From a bacterium (GTDB lineage Bacteria; Sysuimicrobiota; Sysuimicrobiia; Sysuimicrobiales; Segetimicrobiaceae), in assembly GCA_035691305.1 (NCBI GenBank), contig DASSJF010000082.1:178477-242476 (forward strand): a DNA stretch of 64,000 nucleotides, read 5' to 3'. This document shows, piece by piece, positions 1 to 8,899 of this stretch (its first letter is position 1; each line of letters opens with the position of its first letter). The notes beneath the pieces were generated by a model. That model was given only the letters and a program-made list of their open reading frames with translations, searched no databases and had not been told where the DNA came from. The position numbers were made by a program, and so were the translations under genes.

Positions 1-38
1 GGCACGCGCTCGAACGATACTTCGAGGAGGTCGACTGA
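1..38 (+). CDS. C-terminal tail of a probable ECF sigma factor (partial)
   Basis: The window opens inside a reading frame whose last residues are HALERYFEEVD, ending at a TGA at 36-38. The stop overlaps the ATG of the anti-sigma gene by one base (TGATG), so the two are translationally coupled. The identity as an ECF sigma factor is inferred only from this arrangement, since zf-HC2 anti-sigma genes usually follow their sigma gene directly. Too little sequence is present to test it. Confidence 0.4.
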   Translation, partial: HALERYFEEVD

Positions 39-295
39 TGCCGTCGCCGGATGAGATGACCTGCCGCGATTTGGTCGAGACGGTCACGGAGTACCTCGAA
101 GGAACACTGGGCGCCGCGGATCGCGCGCGCTTCGAAGCGCACGTCGCCGAATGTCCGCCCTGCCGGGACTACCTCGAACAGATGCGGGACACGGTGTCCG
201 CTCTCGGCCGGCTGCCACGCGAGTCGATCTCCGAGGACGCGAAGCGCGGCCTCCTCGACGCGTTCCGGAACTGGAAGAGGCGCCTGCCCCCATAG
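38..295 (+). CDS. zf-HC2 anti-sigma factor, soluble
   Basis: This 85-residue protein has the putative zinc finger of anti-sigma factors. The HxxxCxxC core is H35, C39, C42, and C9 lies in the usual N-terminal MTCRDLVE stretch. Family members bind an ECF sigma factor and release it under redox or other stress. There is no membrane helix, so this one should act in the cytoplasm. Its ATG overlaps the stop of the gene running in from the left edge, its likely partner. It ends 54 bp before the next gene and shows no sign of truncation. Confidence 0.85.
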   Translation: MPSPDEMTCRDLVETVTEYLEGTLGAADRARFEAHVAECPPCRDYLEQMRDTVSALGRLPRESISEDAKRGLLDAFRNWKRRLPP

Positions 296-349
296 CGCGG
301 ACGCTCGAAGAGGACCGGGCGCGCGTCGCTGCGAACCCCGATCCTGTCC

Positions 350-1333
350 ATGCCGACGCCGCGCGTCTACCTCACGCAGCCCATACCGGACGGCGCGCTC
401 GCGCGGCTCCGGAGCCTCGGGGCGGTGGAGATGTTCGGCGATCCCCTGACGATCGCGCCGCGCGACCGGCTGCTGGCCGGGGTCCGCGAGGCGGACGTGC
501 TCTTCTGTCTGCTTCACGACCGCGTCGACGCGGAGGTGCTGGCCGCCGGCGCACGGTTGCGGCTCGTCGCGTGTATGGCGATCATCCCCGCGAACATCGA
601 CCTCGCCGCGGCGACCGTGCGCGGCATCCCCGTGACCGTAATCCCGCCGCTGGTGACCGAGGCCACGGCCGACGTCAACATGGCGCTTCTGCTCGCGGTC
701 GCGCGCCGGATCGTCGAGGGCGACCGGCTGCTGCGCGCGGGGGTCTTTCCCGGCTCGCAGTCGACGCATCTCGTCGGCGGCACCGTCCACGGCAAGACGA
801 TCGGCATCGTCGGCTTCGGCGCGATCGGGCGGGAGGTGGCCAAGCGCGCCCGCGGCTTCGGGATGCGCGTGCTCTACATGAAGCGCACCCGCCTGCCGGA
901 ATCGGAGGAGCGCGCGCTCGGGATCGAGTGGGCGCCGCTGGATGACCTGCTGCGTGCGTCGGATTTCGTGTCCGTCAACGCGCTCTTCACGCCGGAGACG
1001 CGGCACCTGATCGGCGAGCGCGAGCTCGGGCTCATGAAGCCGAGCGCCTACCTCATCAACACCTCGCGGGGACCGCTCGTCGACGAGGCGGCGCTCGTCG
1101 GGGCGCTGCGGGAGCGGCGGATCGCCGGGGCCGGCCTCGACGTCTACGAGCACGAACCGAGGGTTACCCGGGAGCTGATCGAGATGTCGAACGTCGTCCT
1201 GACGCCGCACGTCGGCAGCGCGGACCGAGAGACCCGCGAGCGGATCGCCGGAGTCGTCGTCGACAACGTCGAGGCATGGCTGCGCGGGGACCGCCCCCCG
1301 AACGTGGCCAATCCCGAGGTCTACGCGCGGTAA
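350..1333 (+). CDS. D-2-hydroxyacid dehydrogenase (glyoxylate/hydroxypyruvate reductase-like)
   Basis: A 327-residue NAD(P)-dependent dehydrogenase of the D-isomer-specific family, which interconverts 2-oxoacids and D-2-hydroxyacids in the cytoplasm. The Rossmann motif GFGAIG is at residues 155-160. The catalytic Arg is R240 in NTSRGP, Glu is E269 in YEHEP and His is H287 in TPHVGS; the 29- and 18-residue spacings are those of the family. Length is normal. It begins a same-strand block with a binding protein 31 bp downstream, so its substrate may be what that transporter imports. A paralogue sits at 11993-13006 at the head of a similar block. The exact substrate cannot be read from sequence. 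Confidence 0.9.
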   Translation: MPTPRVYLTQPIPDGALARLRSLGAVEMFGDPLTIAPRDRLLAGVREADVLFCLLHDRVDAEVLAAGARLRLVACMAIIPANIDLAAATVRGIPVTVIPPLVTEATADVNMALLLAVARRIVEGDRLLRAGVFPGSQSTHLVGGTVHGKTIGIVGFGAIGREVAKRARGFGMRVLYMKRTRLPESEERALGIEWAPLDDLLRASDFVSVNALFTPETRHLIGERELGLMKPSAYLINTSRGPLVDEAALVGALRERRIAGAGLDVYEHEPRVTRELIEMSNVVLTPHVGSADRETRERIAGVVVDNVEAWLRGDRPPNVANPEVYAR

Positions 1334-1364
1334 GCATTCGGCCGCGCAGTAGGGGGAGGGGCGG

Positions 1365-2672
1365 ATGAAACGGTCCTGGGTGCGCCTCGCGGTCGCGCTG
1401 CTCGTCGCGGTCGCGCTGCTCGTCGCGGCCGCGCCGTGGGCCCGCGCGGCGCCGGAATGGGTGCTGCCGCAGCGCCCCGTGACGGTGACGTACTGGGACG
1501 CGGTCGACGGGCCCCGGAACGCCTTGATGATGAACACCGTGATCCCGGCGTACATGCGCCTGCACAGCGAACTGGCGAAGACCTTCACGATCAAGTACGA
1601 AGCCGTCCCGGATGTGGAAGGCAGGATCCTCGCCGCGCTCGGCGACGGCACCGCCCCGGACATGTTCGTCGCGCCGGATTGGTACCTGCCCAATCTCTAC
1701 GAAGCCCATGTGCTGGATCCGCTGCCGCCCGCGGCGTGGGACCAGCACAGCGTCATCGCGGTCGAAGGCACCTACGTGCCGCGCACGCTGGACGCCCAGA
1801 TCGACGCCGCCAGACTGTACGCGATCCCGGCCCGCGAGCATGCGCTCAGCCTGTTCATCAACAACCGGATGTTCCGCGCGGCGCACCTCGACCCGGTCAA
1901 GGACGCCCCGAAGACATGGATCGACGTGGCCAAGCTGAACACCCTGCTGACCAAGGCGCAGGGCGGCTCGGTCGTCCAGAAGGGCTTCGAGATGCGCTAC
2001 GCCGCCGAAGGCGCCCGCTGGCCGTCGCTGCTGTTTCAGCTGCTGCTGTATCAGGCGGGCGGCGAGATCACACGCGCGGGGATCCCGGTCTTCAACAGCG
2101 GCGCGGGGCTGCGCGCGTTGACCGTATGGCGCACGCTGATCGTTGACCCGAAGGTCACGCACAACACGGCCGCGTCGCCGTACCAGGATTTCGCGGCGGA
2201 GCAGGACGCGATGATGATCGGCGATCCGACGGCCGGGGCGGCCGTGGAGGCGATCAACCCCCAGATGACCGGCAACTACACCGCCGCGCCGCTGCCGCAG
2301 ATGACGCCGGAGACGCCGATCACGATCGTCTACTCGGACAACTGGGCGGTGAACGCCAAGGCGCCCGCGGACGAGCGGACCGTGGCGTGGGACTTCATCC
2401 ACTTCGCGGCGACGCAGCCGCGGCTGTTCTGGACCGCGGCGGGACACCTGCAGCCGGTGAAATGGTACGATCCGCTGGCCGGTCGGCAGCCGCCCTTCCT
2501 CGGCGTCTTCGTGCACGAGCTCGCGGCCGGGCGCCCGGTCGCGCGGTCGACGCACTACACGGAGCTGCGGGCCGCGCTCGCCAAGATGATCGACCGCATC
2601 TTTCTGAACGGCGCCGATCCGAAGCGGGCGCTGGATCAGGCCGCGGGCGAGTACGCCGCGGCGTACCGGTAG
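1365..2672 (+). CDS. ABC transporter substrate-binding protein, sugar type (family 1)
   Basis: A 435-residue extracellular solute-binding protein. The first ~28 residues form a signal peptide (MKRSW, a Leu/Val/Ala-rich core, then a WARAAP cleavage region). The rest has the two-lobe family 1 pattern, with the conserved stretches NNRMFRAAHLDPVKDAPKTW and SPYQDFAAEQDA. A strong GGGGGAGGGG site lies just before the ATG. It is closely similar to the binding protein at 5618-6925 (also 435 residues), and 434-residue 14039-15343 is more distant. No permease directly follows, so it may share those at 7943-9719. Ligand unknown. Confidence 0.9.
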   Translation: MKRSWVRLAVALLVAVALLVAAAPWARAAPEWVLPQRPVTVTYWDAVDGPRNALMMNTVIPAYMRLHSELAKTFTIKYEAVPDVEGRILAALGDGTAPDMFVAPDWYLPNLYEAHVLDPLPPAAWDQHSVIAVEGTYVPRTLDAQIDAARLYAIPAREHALSLFINNRMFRAAHLDPVKDAPKTWIDVAKLNTLLTKAQGGSVVQKGFEMRYAAEGARWPSLLFQLLLYQAGGEITRAGIPVFNSGAGLRALTVWRTLIVDPKVTHNTAASPYQDFAAEQDAMMIGDPTAGAAVEAINPQMTGNYTAAPLPQMTPETPITIVYSDNWAVNAKAPADERTVAWDFIHFAATQPRLFWTAAGHLQPVKWYDPLAGRQPPFLGVFVHELAAGRPVARSTHYTELRAALAKMIDRIFLNGADPKRALDQAAGEYAAAYR

Positions 2673-2692
2673 AACGGGGGCACGGCGCCGGC

Positions 2693-4327
2693 ATGCTGAC
2701 GGTCAAAGAGGCGCTGCGGCTCGAGGCGCTGCAGGACGTGAAGGTGGTGGCCGGCGGCGCCGGGCTCGACCGGCAGATCCGCTGGTGCCACATCATCGAC
2801 AACCCCGAGATCGTGCGGTGGATCCAGGGCGGGGAGCTGCTGCTGACCACAGGGTACGGGTGGCCCGAGATCGAGCAGACGAGCCGCCGGACGATCCGCG
2901 CGCTGAACGCCAAGCGGCTGGCGGCGATTCTCTTCGATCCCGGACCGTTCCTCGGCGAGATCCCCGCGAGCGTCGTGGACGAGGCCGGCCGGCTCGAGCT
3001 GCCCGTGCTGGTCGCGCCGCGGAAGCTGCGGTTCGCCGACGTGACGGAAGCGGTCGGCCGCGAGCTGGTCCGCCGGCAGTACGAGATGATCGAGCGCGCC
3101 GACCGGTATCACCGGCAGATCACGGCCGCGGCCGTGGAGGCGAAAGACCTGAACGACATCGCCCGCACTGTCTGTGAGCTGACGCGCCGATCCGTCGCCA
3201 TCGAGGACGCCGAGTCCCGGCCCCTCGCCCGGGCGGACCGCCTGCCGGCGGACTCGCCCGCCGCGGTGAAATCGCCGCGGGCCGACGTTCCCGCCGAGGC
3301 GCGCGCGGTATACGAACGGCTGCGGCACGCCGACGGGGCGGTGCGCCTCGACGGCGGGGCGGCGTGCGCGATCCGGGCCGGGACCGAGCTCCTCGGGTAC
3401 TTGAGAATCCTCGAAGGCGACGCGCCGCTCGGCGACCTCGAGCTCCGCGTGGCGGAGCACGGTTCGATGGTCGCGGCGCTGCACATCCTGCGCCAGCGCT
3501 CGCAGGCCGCCGTGGAGGCGCGCATCGGTCACACCGTCGTCGATGCGCTGATCCGCGGAGACGTGCCGGAAGAGGACCTGATCGAACGGTCGAGGCTCCT
3601 CGGTTTCGACCCGGACGGCGATTATGTGGTCATGATGGTGTCGCTCGTGAACCGGGCCGCGCGCGGCCGCAAATGGCCGCTGACCAGCGGCGACGAGTAC
3701 TACCGCCGCGAGCGCGCCGCCCAGATCGTCCGCCGGCTGCTGGGCCAGAAGCGGCTGCCGACGCTCGTCACCTACTCGCTCAACCGCGTCGTGTGTCTCC
3801 TGCCGGTCGGCCGCATGCCGGACGAGCCTGAGCGGCTGCGCCGGTTCGGCCGCGTGGTGCATGAGTCGCTGGCGGAGGCGGGCGGGGTGCCGCCGGCGCT
3901 GGTGACCTTCGGGACGGCGCACGCGGGGCTGTCCGGCGTTTCCAAAGGGTACTGGGAGGCCGACCGCGCGCTCGCTCTGGCCAAGGACGCCGACGGCGTG
4001 CTGTTCTTCGAGGACCTGACGCTCGCGCATCTCCTCGCCCAGATTTCCGACACGGCCTCCTTGCAGGCGATGTACGCCAGGACACTCGGGCCGGCGCTCG
4101 CGGGCCCGATGGGCCGTGTGCTGCGCGAGACGCTGTGGGCGCTCGTCGACGCCGGTTTCAACAAGGAGGCGGCGGCGTCGGCGCTCGGGATCCACCGCAA
4201 CACGATGCGCGGTCGCCTGGAGCGAGTCCAGACGCTGCTCTGCCGGTCTTTGGGCGACCCGACGGTGCGCCGGGACCTCGCGGTGATCAAGGAAATCGAA
4301 CACCTGCTGGCCTCAGAGCCTCGCTGA
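2693..4327 (+). CDS. PucR-family transcriptional regulator
   Basis: A 544-residue regulator. Residues ~6-125 form the PucR N-terminal domain (conserved GGELLLTTGY and VLVAPRKLRFADVTEAVGRE), followed by a central region and a C-terminal PucR-type helix-turn-helix with AAASALGIHRNTMRGRLERV. PucR proteins control purine and other nitrogen-compound catabolism. I chose the ATG at 2693, giving MLTVKEAL, because the PucR domain starts there; upstream in-frame sequence overlaps the binding-protein gene. It lies 20 bp after that gene, so it is probably cotranscribed and regulates this block. The effector is unknown. Confidence 0.9.
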   Translation: MLTVKEALRLEALQDVKVVAGGAGLDRQIRWCHIIDNPEIVRWIQGGELLLTTGYGWPEIEQTSRRTIRALNAKRLAAILFDPGPFLGEIPASVVDEAGRLELPVLVAPRKLRFADVTEAVGRELVRRQYEMIERADRYHRQITAAAVEAKDLNDIARTVCELTRRSVAIEDAESRPLARADRLPADSPAAVKSPRADVPAEARAVYERLRHADGAVRLDGGAACAIRAGTELLGYLRILEGDAPLGDLELRVAEHGSMVAALHILRQRSQAAVEARIGHTVVDALIRGDVPEEDLIERSRLLGFDPDGDYVVMMVSLVNRAARGRKWPLTSGDEYYRRERAAQIVRRLLGQKRLPTLVTYSLNRVVCLLPVGRMPDEPERLRRFGRVVHESLAEAGGVPPALVTFGTAHAGLSGVSKGYWEADRALALAKDADGVLFFEDLTLAHLLAQISDTASLQAMYARTLGPALAGPMGRVLRETLWALVDAGFNKEAAASALGIHRNTMRGRLERVQTLLCRSLGDPTVRRDLAVIKEIEHLLASEPR

Positions 4328-4354
4328 CCCCGTCCACGCCCGCTTTCTGCCGTC

Positions 4355-4371
4355 CTGTGCGCGGCGCACAG
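4355..4371. promoter_or_regulatory. 17-bp palindrome, candidate operator
   Basis: CTGTGCGC, one central G, then the exact reverse complement GCGCACAG. It lies in the 133-bp gap between the PucR gene and the LVIVD-repeat gene, about 90 bp upstream of the latter's start. Size and symmetry fit a dimeric regulator site. Binding by the neighbouring PucR protein is only a guess, and no clear -35/-10 pair is visible beside it. Confidence 0.35.
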
Positions 4372-4460
4372 ATCGGAGCGTACAGGTAGTGCACCGCACC
4401 CCTTGAATCTACGGCCGTGCCCGCGCATGCTGAGACAATAATCCCTCCGCGGTCGGTGAG

Positions 4461-5600
4461 ATGTTGCCAAGCGCCCGGCAGGTCGCAGCGAGGTTCGAGC
4501 CGGTAGGGCATCTCGCGCTCCCGGGCGGAGGGCAGATCACGGTCGACGGCGACTACGCGTATGTCGGCCACATGGCGCCGCCGTACGGTACGTCGATTCT
4601 CGACGTCGCCGATCCCGCGCATCCTCGGCTCGTCGCCCAGTTGAACGTCCCCGGCGACATTCACTCGCACAAAGTACGGGTCGCCGGCGACGTGATGGTC
4701 GTGAACTACGAGCGCTACCCTGAAAACGACCGCTCGGTCAGGCCCGAGGTCGGGTTCAAGGTTTTCGATATCGCGGACCGGAGCCGGCCGCGCGAGATCG
4801 CGTTCTTCCGGACGGCGGGCCGCGGCGTTCACCGGTTCGACCTCCAGGGGCGCCACGCGTTTCTTTCAACCGAATGGCCGGGGTTCCGCTCCAATATCCT
4901 GCTGATCGTCGATCTCGCCGATCCGGCGCGCCCGCAGGTCGCCGGCCGGTGGTCGTTTGCCGGCCAGGAGGAGGCGGCGGCGCCGCAACCGCTGCCGATC
5001 GACCACTGGGTGCATCTCGCGCTGGCCCGCGGCGACCGCGCGTACGTGGCGTGCGGCCACGCCGGGGTGATGATCGTCGACATCTCCGATCTCGGCCGGC
5101 CGCGCACCGTGGGCGCCGTTGCGTGGGACCCGCCGTACACCAATCCGACGCACACGTTTCTGCCGGTGCCGCACCGCATCGGCAGCCGCCGGTTTGCCGT
5201 CGTGACCGACGAGGACGTGACCGACGATGTGCTCGAGGATCCGCCGGCGTTCATGTGGGTGCTCGACATCACCGAGGAGACGCGCCCCGTGCCGGTCGCG
5301 ACGTACCAGGCGGCGCCGGACGGGCTCGTGGTGCCGGGGCAGCGCTTCGGCGCGCACCAGCCGTGGGAGGACATCCGAGAGGACAATGTCGTGTTCCTCG
5401 CCTGGTTCAGCGGCGGGGTCCGCGCGGTGGACATCTCCAACCCGTACCGCCCGCGCGAGCTCGCGGCCTACGTCCCGCCTCCCGGACGCGGCCGCCCGGC
5501 GGCGCAGACCAACGACATCTTCGTCGATCGCCGGGGATTCGTGTACGCGATCGACCGCTACGAGGGTTTGAGCGTGCTGGAGCTCCGACGCAACGACTGA
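4461..5600 (+). CDS. LVIVD-repeat beta-propeller protein, copy 1
   Basis: A 379-residue protein of repeated short units of the type 'xxxVDxSDPxxPxxV'. Examples are TSILDVADPAHPRLVA, LLIVDLADPARPQVAG and MIVDISDLGRPRTV, the LVIVD repeats expected to form a propeller. Conserved non-repeat motifs are GGGQITVDG, YVGHMAPPYGTS, IHSHKVRV and TDEDVTDDVLEDPPAFMWVLDI. There is no signal peptide, so it is probably cytoplasmic. The enzymatic or binding role is unknown. A close paralogue is at 38335-39498 with the same distance from start codon to the first conserved Phe, which supports this start. It precedes a binding-protein gene by 17 bp. Confidence 0.75.
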   Translation: MLPSARQVAARFEPVGHLALPGGGQITVDGDYAYVGHMAPPYGTSILDVADPAHPRLVAQLNVPGDIHSHKVRVAGDVMVVNYERYPENDRSVRPEVGFKVFDIADRSRPREIAFFRTAGRGVHRFDLQGRHAFLSTEWPGFRSNILLIVDLADPARPQVAGRWSFAGQEEAAAPQPLPIDHWVHLALARGDRAYVACGHAGVMIVDISDLGRPRTVGAVAWDPPYTNPTHTFLPVPHRIGSRRFAVVTDEDVTDDVLEDPPAFMWVLDITEETRPVPVATYQAAPDGLVVPGQRFGAHQPWEDIREDNVVFLAWFSGGVRAVDISNPYRPRELAAYVPPPGRGRPAAQTNDIFVDRRGFVYAIDRYEGLSVLELRRND

Positions 5601-5617
5601 TGAGGAGGGGGAGACCG

Positions 5618-6925
5618 ATGATGCGTCGCGCCCGTCTTGCAATCGCAGTGAGCGCGGTCCTGGCGGTCTGTTTAGGAGCGGGGTTCCGCGGGGCCGGTGT
5701 GCCCGCGGCCACCGCCGCGGCCGGCTGGGTGCTGCCGACCGGACCGGTGACGATCACCGAGTGGGACGGCGGCGACGGCACGAAGTCGCATCTGCTGCTG
5801 GAACTGATCGCGAACTACGAGAAGATGCACCCGAACGTCAAAATTCAGTTCGAGACGGACGTGAAATCGCTGACGGTCGCGGCGGCCGTTGCCGCCGGCA
5901 CGGCGGCTGTGATTTTCGAAGCGCCTGACTCTGTGCTGCCCAAGTATATCAAGGCGGGGGCGCTCGAGCCGCTGCCCCCGGCCGCCTGGGGGAAGCCGAC
6001 GGTGGACGGCGTGCTCACGCTCTACCTGCCGCACGTCCTGGACGGCTTCATGGCCGGCCACACCCTGTACGCGGTGCCGGATCAAATGAACGCCCACAGT
6101 CTGTGGATCAACAACCGGCTGTTCCGAGCGGCCGGTCTCGACCCGGTGAAAGACGCGCCCAAGACGTGGGCTGACGTCGCGCGGCTCGACAAGGTCCTCA
6201 CGAAAAAGCAGGGCGACCGGATCACGCAGAAGGGCTTTGAGTTTCGCTACGTCTGCGACGACGGGCACTGGGAAGCGCAGCTCTTCCAGGCCCTGGTGTA
6301 TCAGGCCGGCGGTCAGGTCCTGCAGGACGGCAAACCGGCGTTCAACGGCCCGGCGGGCCTCGAGGCGCTCAACACGTGGAAGAGTCTCGTCGTGGCGCCC
6401 CAGGTTACCCAAAACACCTGCTCGTCCCCGTATCAGGACTTCGCGGTAGAGCAGGACGCAATGACGTTTGCCGGGCCGAACGGCGGGCCGGTGTTCGAAC
6501 AGGTCAACCCGAAGATGAAGGGCAACATGACCGTCGTCCCGCTGCCGCAGCTCAACCCAGCCCGCCCGGTGACGCTGCTCTACTCCTTCAACTGGACAGT
6601 GAACGCGCGCGCGTCGGCGGCGCAGAAGCGCGTGGCGTGGGACATCATCCACTACTTCAGCACTCAGCCCACGCTGTGGTGGACGCGGATCGGCTTCCTG
6701 CAGGGCGCGGAAGGCTGGTACAAGACTCCCGAGGCCCAGAAGACTCCGTTCCTGAACGTGTTCAACCACGATCTCTCGCTCGGGCGGCCGGTCGCGAGGA
6801 GCACCAATTACCCTGAGCTGCAAGCCGCGCTCAAGCGCCTGGTGGAGCGCGTGATCCTGAGCGGCGCCGATTCGAAGCAGGCCCTCGATCAGGCCGCGGA
6901 AGAGTACAGTCGGGCGACGCGGTGA
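5618..6925 (+). CDS. ABC transporter substrate-binding protein, sugar type
   Basis: A 435-residue family 1 solute-binding protein with an N-terminal signal peptide of ~33 residues ending near VPAATAAAG. The start is ATG 5618, preceded by GAGGAGGGG at 5602-5610. It closely resembles the protein at 1365-2672, sharing NNRLFRAAGLDPVKDAPKTW and SPYQDFAVEQDA. Its stop overlaps the GTG of the following amidohydrolase by four bases, and two permeases follow. It is therefore the binding protein most directly tied to that transporter. The ligand is unknown; the cotranscribed amidohydrolase suggests an acid rather than a simple sugar. Confidence 0.9.
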   Translation: MMRRARLAIAVSAVLAVCLGAGFRGAGVPAATAAAGWVLPTGPVTITEWDGGDGTKSHLLLELIANYEKMHPNVKIQFETDVKSLTVAAAVAAGTAAVIFEAPDSVLPKYIKAGALEPLPPAAWGKPTVDGVLTLYLPHVLDGFMAGHTLYAVPDQMNAHSLWINNRLFRAAGLDPVKDAPKTWADVARLDKVLTKKQGDRITQKGFEFRYVCDDGHWEAQLFQALVYQAGGQVLQDGKPAFNGPAGLEALNTWKSLVVAPQVTQNTCSSPYQDFAVEQDAMTFAGPNGGPVFEQVNPKMKGNMTVVPLPQLNPARPVTLLYSFNWTVNARASAAQKRVAWDIIHYFSTQPTLWWTRIGFLQGAEGWYKTPEAQKTPFLNVFNHDLSLGRPVARSTNYPELQAALKRLVERVILSGADSKQALDQAAEEYSRATR

Positions 6926-7938
6926 GTGCGCCCGAAACGATCGACGTCCACTTTCACGTCGTCCCGTCGGAGTTCTATGACGAGGTCCGGCGGGGCACGT
7001 TCCGCCGCTGGGTGGAGATGGAGCGCCGCGGCGGGGAGGAGCACATGGTGTACCATCCGCCGGCGGGCGTGGTACTCGAACCCGGCGGAGCGGTCGAGGC
7101 GGAGTGCACGGATCCGGGCCTCATGCTCCGGGGCCTGGACCGGCGCGGCCTGGATGCCGCCGCGGTCGGGCCGTCGCCGGGGCAATTCTACTACTGGGCC
7201 GACGCGGAAACCGCCGAGCGGATCGCCCAGGTCACCAACGACGGCATCGCGGGACTGGCGCGCTCGCACCCGGACCGGATGATCCCGATGGGCTCGCTGC
7301 CGATGCAGGACGGCGAGCGGGCGGTGCGCGAGCTGGAACGCGCCGTGACCCGTCTCGGCCTGCGCGCGTTCGAGATCTGCACGCACATCAACGGACGGGA
7401 TCTCGACGATCCGGCGTTCGAGCAGGTTTTCGCCGCCGCGGCGCGCCACAATGTCCCGATCTTCCTGCATCCGCAGAACTGGGGCGAGATGCGGCGCATC
7501 AAGGACTACCACCTCTGGAACCTGGTCGGCTTTCCCTTCGAGACGGGACTGGCCGCGGCGCGGCTCGTCGCGGGCGGGGTGTTCGAGCGCAACCCCGGCC
7601 TCAAGGTCGTGCTGGCGCACGGCGGCGGGTACTTCCCGTACCAGATCGGCCGCCTCGACCACGGGTACAAGGTGCGCGCCGAACTCCACGACCGGCTGCC
7701 GAAGCCGCCGAGCGCGTACCTCGGCGGTATCTACTGCGACACCCTCACGCACAACACAACGTCGCTACGGTTCCTCGTCGAGCGGCTCGGCGACGACCAC
7801 GTGGTGATCGGTACGGACTACCCCTTCGACATGGGGGACGAGACGCCGGTCGAGACCGTGCGCGCGTGCCGCCTTGGAACGGGGGCGGAAGCGAACGTGC
7901 TCGGCCGCAACCTGGCGCGGCTGTTGAAGCTGACGTAA
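6922..7938 (+). CDS. Amidohydrolase 2 family metalloenzyme (ACMSD-like decarboxylase/hydrolase), copy 1
   Basis: A 338-residue TIM-barrel protein of the amidohydrolase-related family that includes 2-amino-3-carboxymuconate-6-semialdehyde decarboxylase. The metal ligands are visible: H10 and H12 in DVHFHVVP, H183 in FLHPQNWG, H233 in LAHGGGYFP and D299 in GTDYPFDMGDE. The GTG start overlaps the upstream stop (GTGA). Relatives decarboxylate or hydrolyse aromatic acids or lactones. It sits between a binding protein and its permeases, so it probably acts on the imported compound. The paralogue at 13011-14015 is closely similar, and 22965-23948 is more distant. Confidence 0.88.
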   Translation: MSAPETIDVHFHVVPSEFYDEVRRGTFRRWVEMERRGGEEHMVYHPPAGVVLEPGGAVEAECTDPGLMLRGLDRRGLDAAAVGPSPGQFYYWADAETAERIAQVTNDGIAGLARSHPDRMIPMGSLPMQDGERAVRELERAVTRLGLRAFEICTHINGRDLDDPAFEQVFAAAARHNVPIFLHPQNWGEMRRIKDYHLWNLVGFPFETGLAAARLVAGGVFERNPGLKVVLAHGGGYFPYQIGRLDHGYKVRAELHDRLPKPPSAYLGGIYCDTLTHNTTSLRFLVERLGDDHVVIGTDYPFDMGDETPVETVRACRLGTGAEANVLGRNLARLLKLT

Positions 7939-7942
7939 GGAC

Positions 7943-8899
7943 GTGGGCTCGCTGGGCGCGGGAACGACCGCGGCATCTCGGGCCGGCGCAGCGTCCGGCT
8001 CCGCCCGCGGTTGGTCGCTTGCATGGCTTCGCTCCGCGGAGGCCCGGCATCAGGCGTGGGGCTATCTGTTCCTCGCGCCGATGTTTCTGCTGCTGGTCGT
8101 TTTCAAATTCATCCCGATGATCCAGGCGCTCTATCTGAGCCTCACCAACTACGATCTGCTCAGCCCGCCGCGATTCATCGGGCTGCGCAACTACACGGAT
8201 CTGCTCGGCGACCCGCTGTTTCACCAATCGATCGCGGTCACAGTCTACTTTGTCTTCGGCACCAGCGTGTTCATCTGGTTCCTGTCGCTCGCCGCGGCGG
8301 TGATCTTCAACGCGCCGCTGCCCGGCCGGAACTTTCTGCGAACCCTCTACTTCCTGCCGGCGATCGTGCCGGTGGTCGTCTACGCGATCATCTGGCTGTT
8401 CATGTTCCATCCGTACGGCCTCGCGAACGCGGCACTCCACGGCTTGGGGTTGCCGCCGCTCGGGTGGCTCGCCGACCGCCGGGCGGCCATGCCGGCGCTC
8501 ATTCTCTCGGCCTTGTGGCGTTTCGTGCCGTACTTCATGATCATCTATCTCGCCGGGCTGCAGAACATTCCGAACGAGTACTACGAAGCGGCGTCGATCG
8601 ACGGGGCGGCCGGCGTCGACGCGTTCCGGTACGTGACGCTGCCGCTGCTGCGGCCGACGGTCCTGCTCGTGGTCATTCTCTCGATTATCTTCATGTCCAA
8701 GGTGTTCACGAACGTGCTCATCATGACGGGCGGCGGACCCGGCAGCGCGACGCGGGTGCTGTCGCTGTTCATCTACCAGACCGGGTTCCAGTACTTCAAG
8801 ATGGGGCTTGCCAGCGCCGCTTCGATGTTTCTGCTCTTCGGCACCATGGTGTTCACCCTGCTGCAGCTGCGGATCTTCCGCGACGATGCCCGCGGATAG
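7943..8899 (+). CDS. ABC transporter permease, MalF/UgpA type
   Basis: A 318-residue inner-membrane permease with about six hydrophobic helices. The first is near LFLAPMFLLLVVFKFIP. The EAA loop that contacts the ATPase is visible as EYYEAASIDGAAGVDAFRYV. The GTG start is 4 bp after the amidohydrolase. The N-terminal ~30 residues are Ala/Ser/Arg-rich and cytoplasmic. The 3' end overlaps the next permease gene by 14 bp, so the two are coupled. It imports the ligand captured by the 5618-6925 protein; no ATPase gene is adjacent. Confidence 0.9.
   Translation: MGSLGAGTTAASRAGAASGSARGWSLAWLRSAEARHQAWGYLFLAPMFLLLVVFKFIPMIQALYLSLTNYDLLSPPRFIGLRNYTDLLGDPLFHQSIAVTVYFVFGTSVFIWFLSLAAAVIFNAPLPGRNFLRTLYFLPAIVPVVVYAIIWLFMFHPYGLANAALHGLGLPPLGWLADRRAAMPALILSALWRFVPYFMIIYLAGLQNIPNEYYEAASIDGAAGVDAFRYVTLPLLRPTVLLVVILSIIFMSKVFTNVLIMTGGGPGSATRVLSLFIYQTGFQYFKMGLASAASMFLLFGTMVFTLLQLRIFRDDARG

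Noticed and set aside
2387..2692. In-frame extension upstream of the PucR gene
   Set aside because: It overlaps the end of the binding-protein gene in another frame and has no PucR homology. ATG 2693 matches the domain start.
4403..4440. Promoter TTGAAT ... ACAATA upstream of the first LVIVD gene
   Set aside because: The spacing is about 25 bp, too long for a sigma-70 type promoter.
4480..4510. tRNA T-loop-like GGTTCGAGCC
   Set aside because: It lies within the coding start of the LVIVD gene, and no acceptor or anticodon stem can be folded around it.
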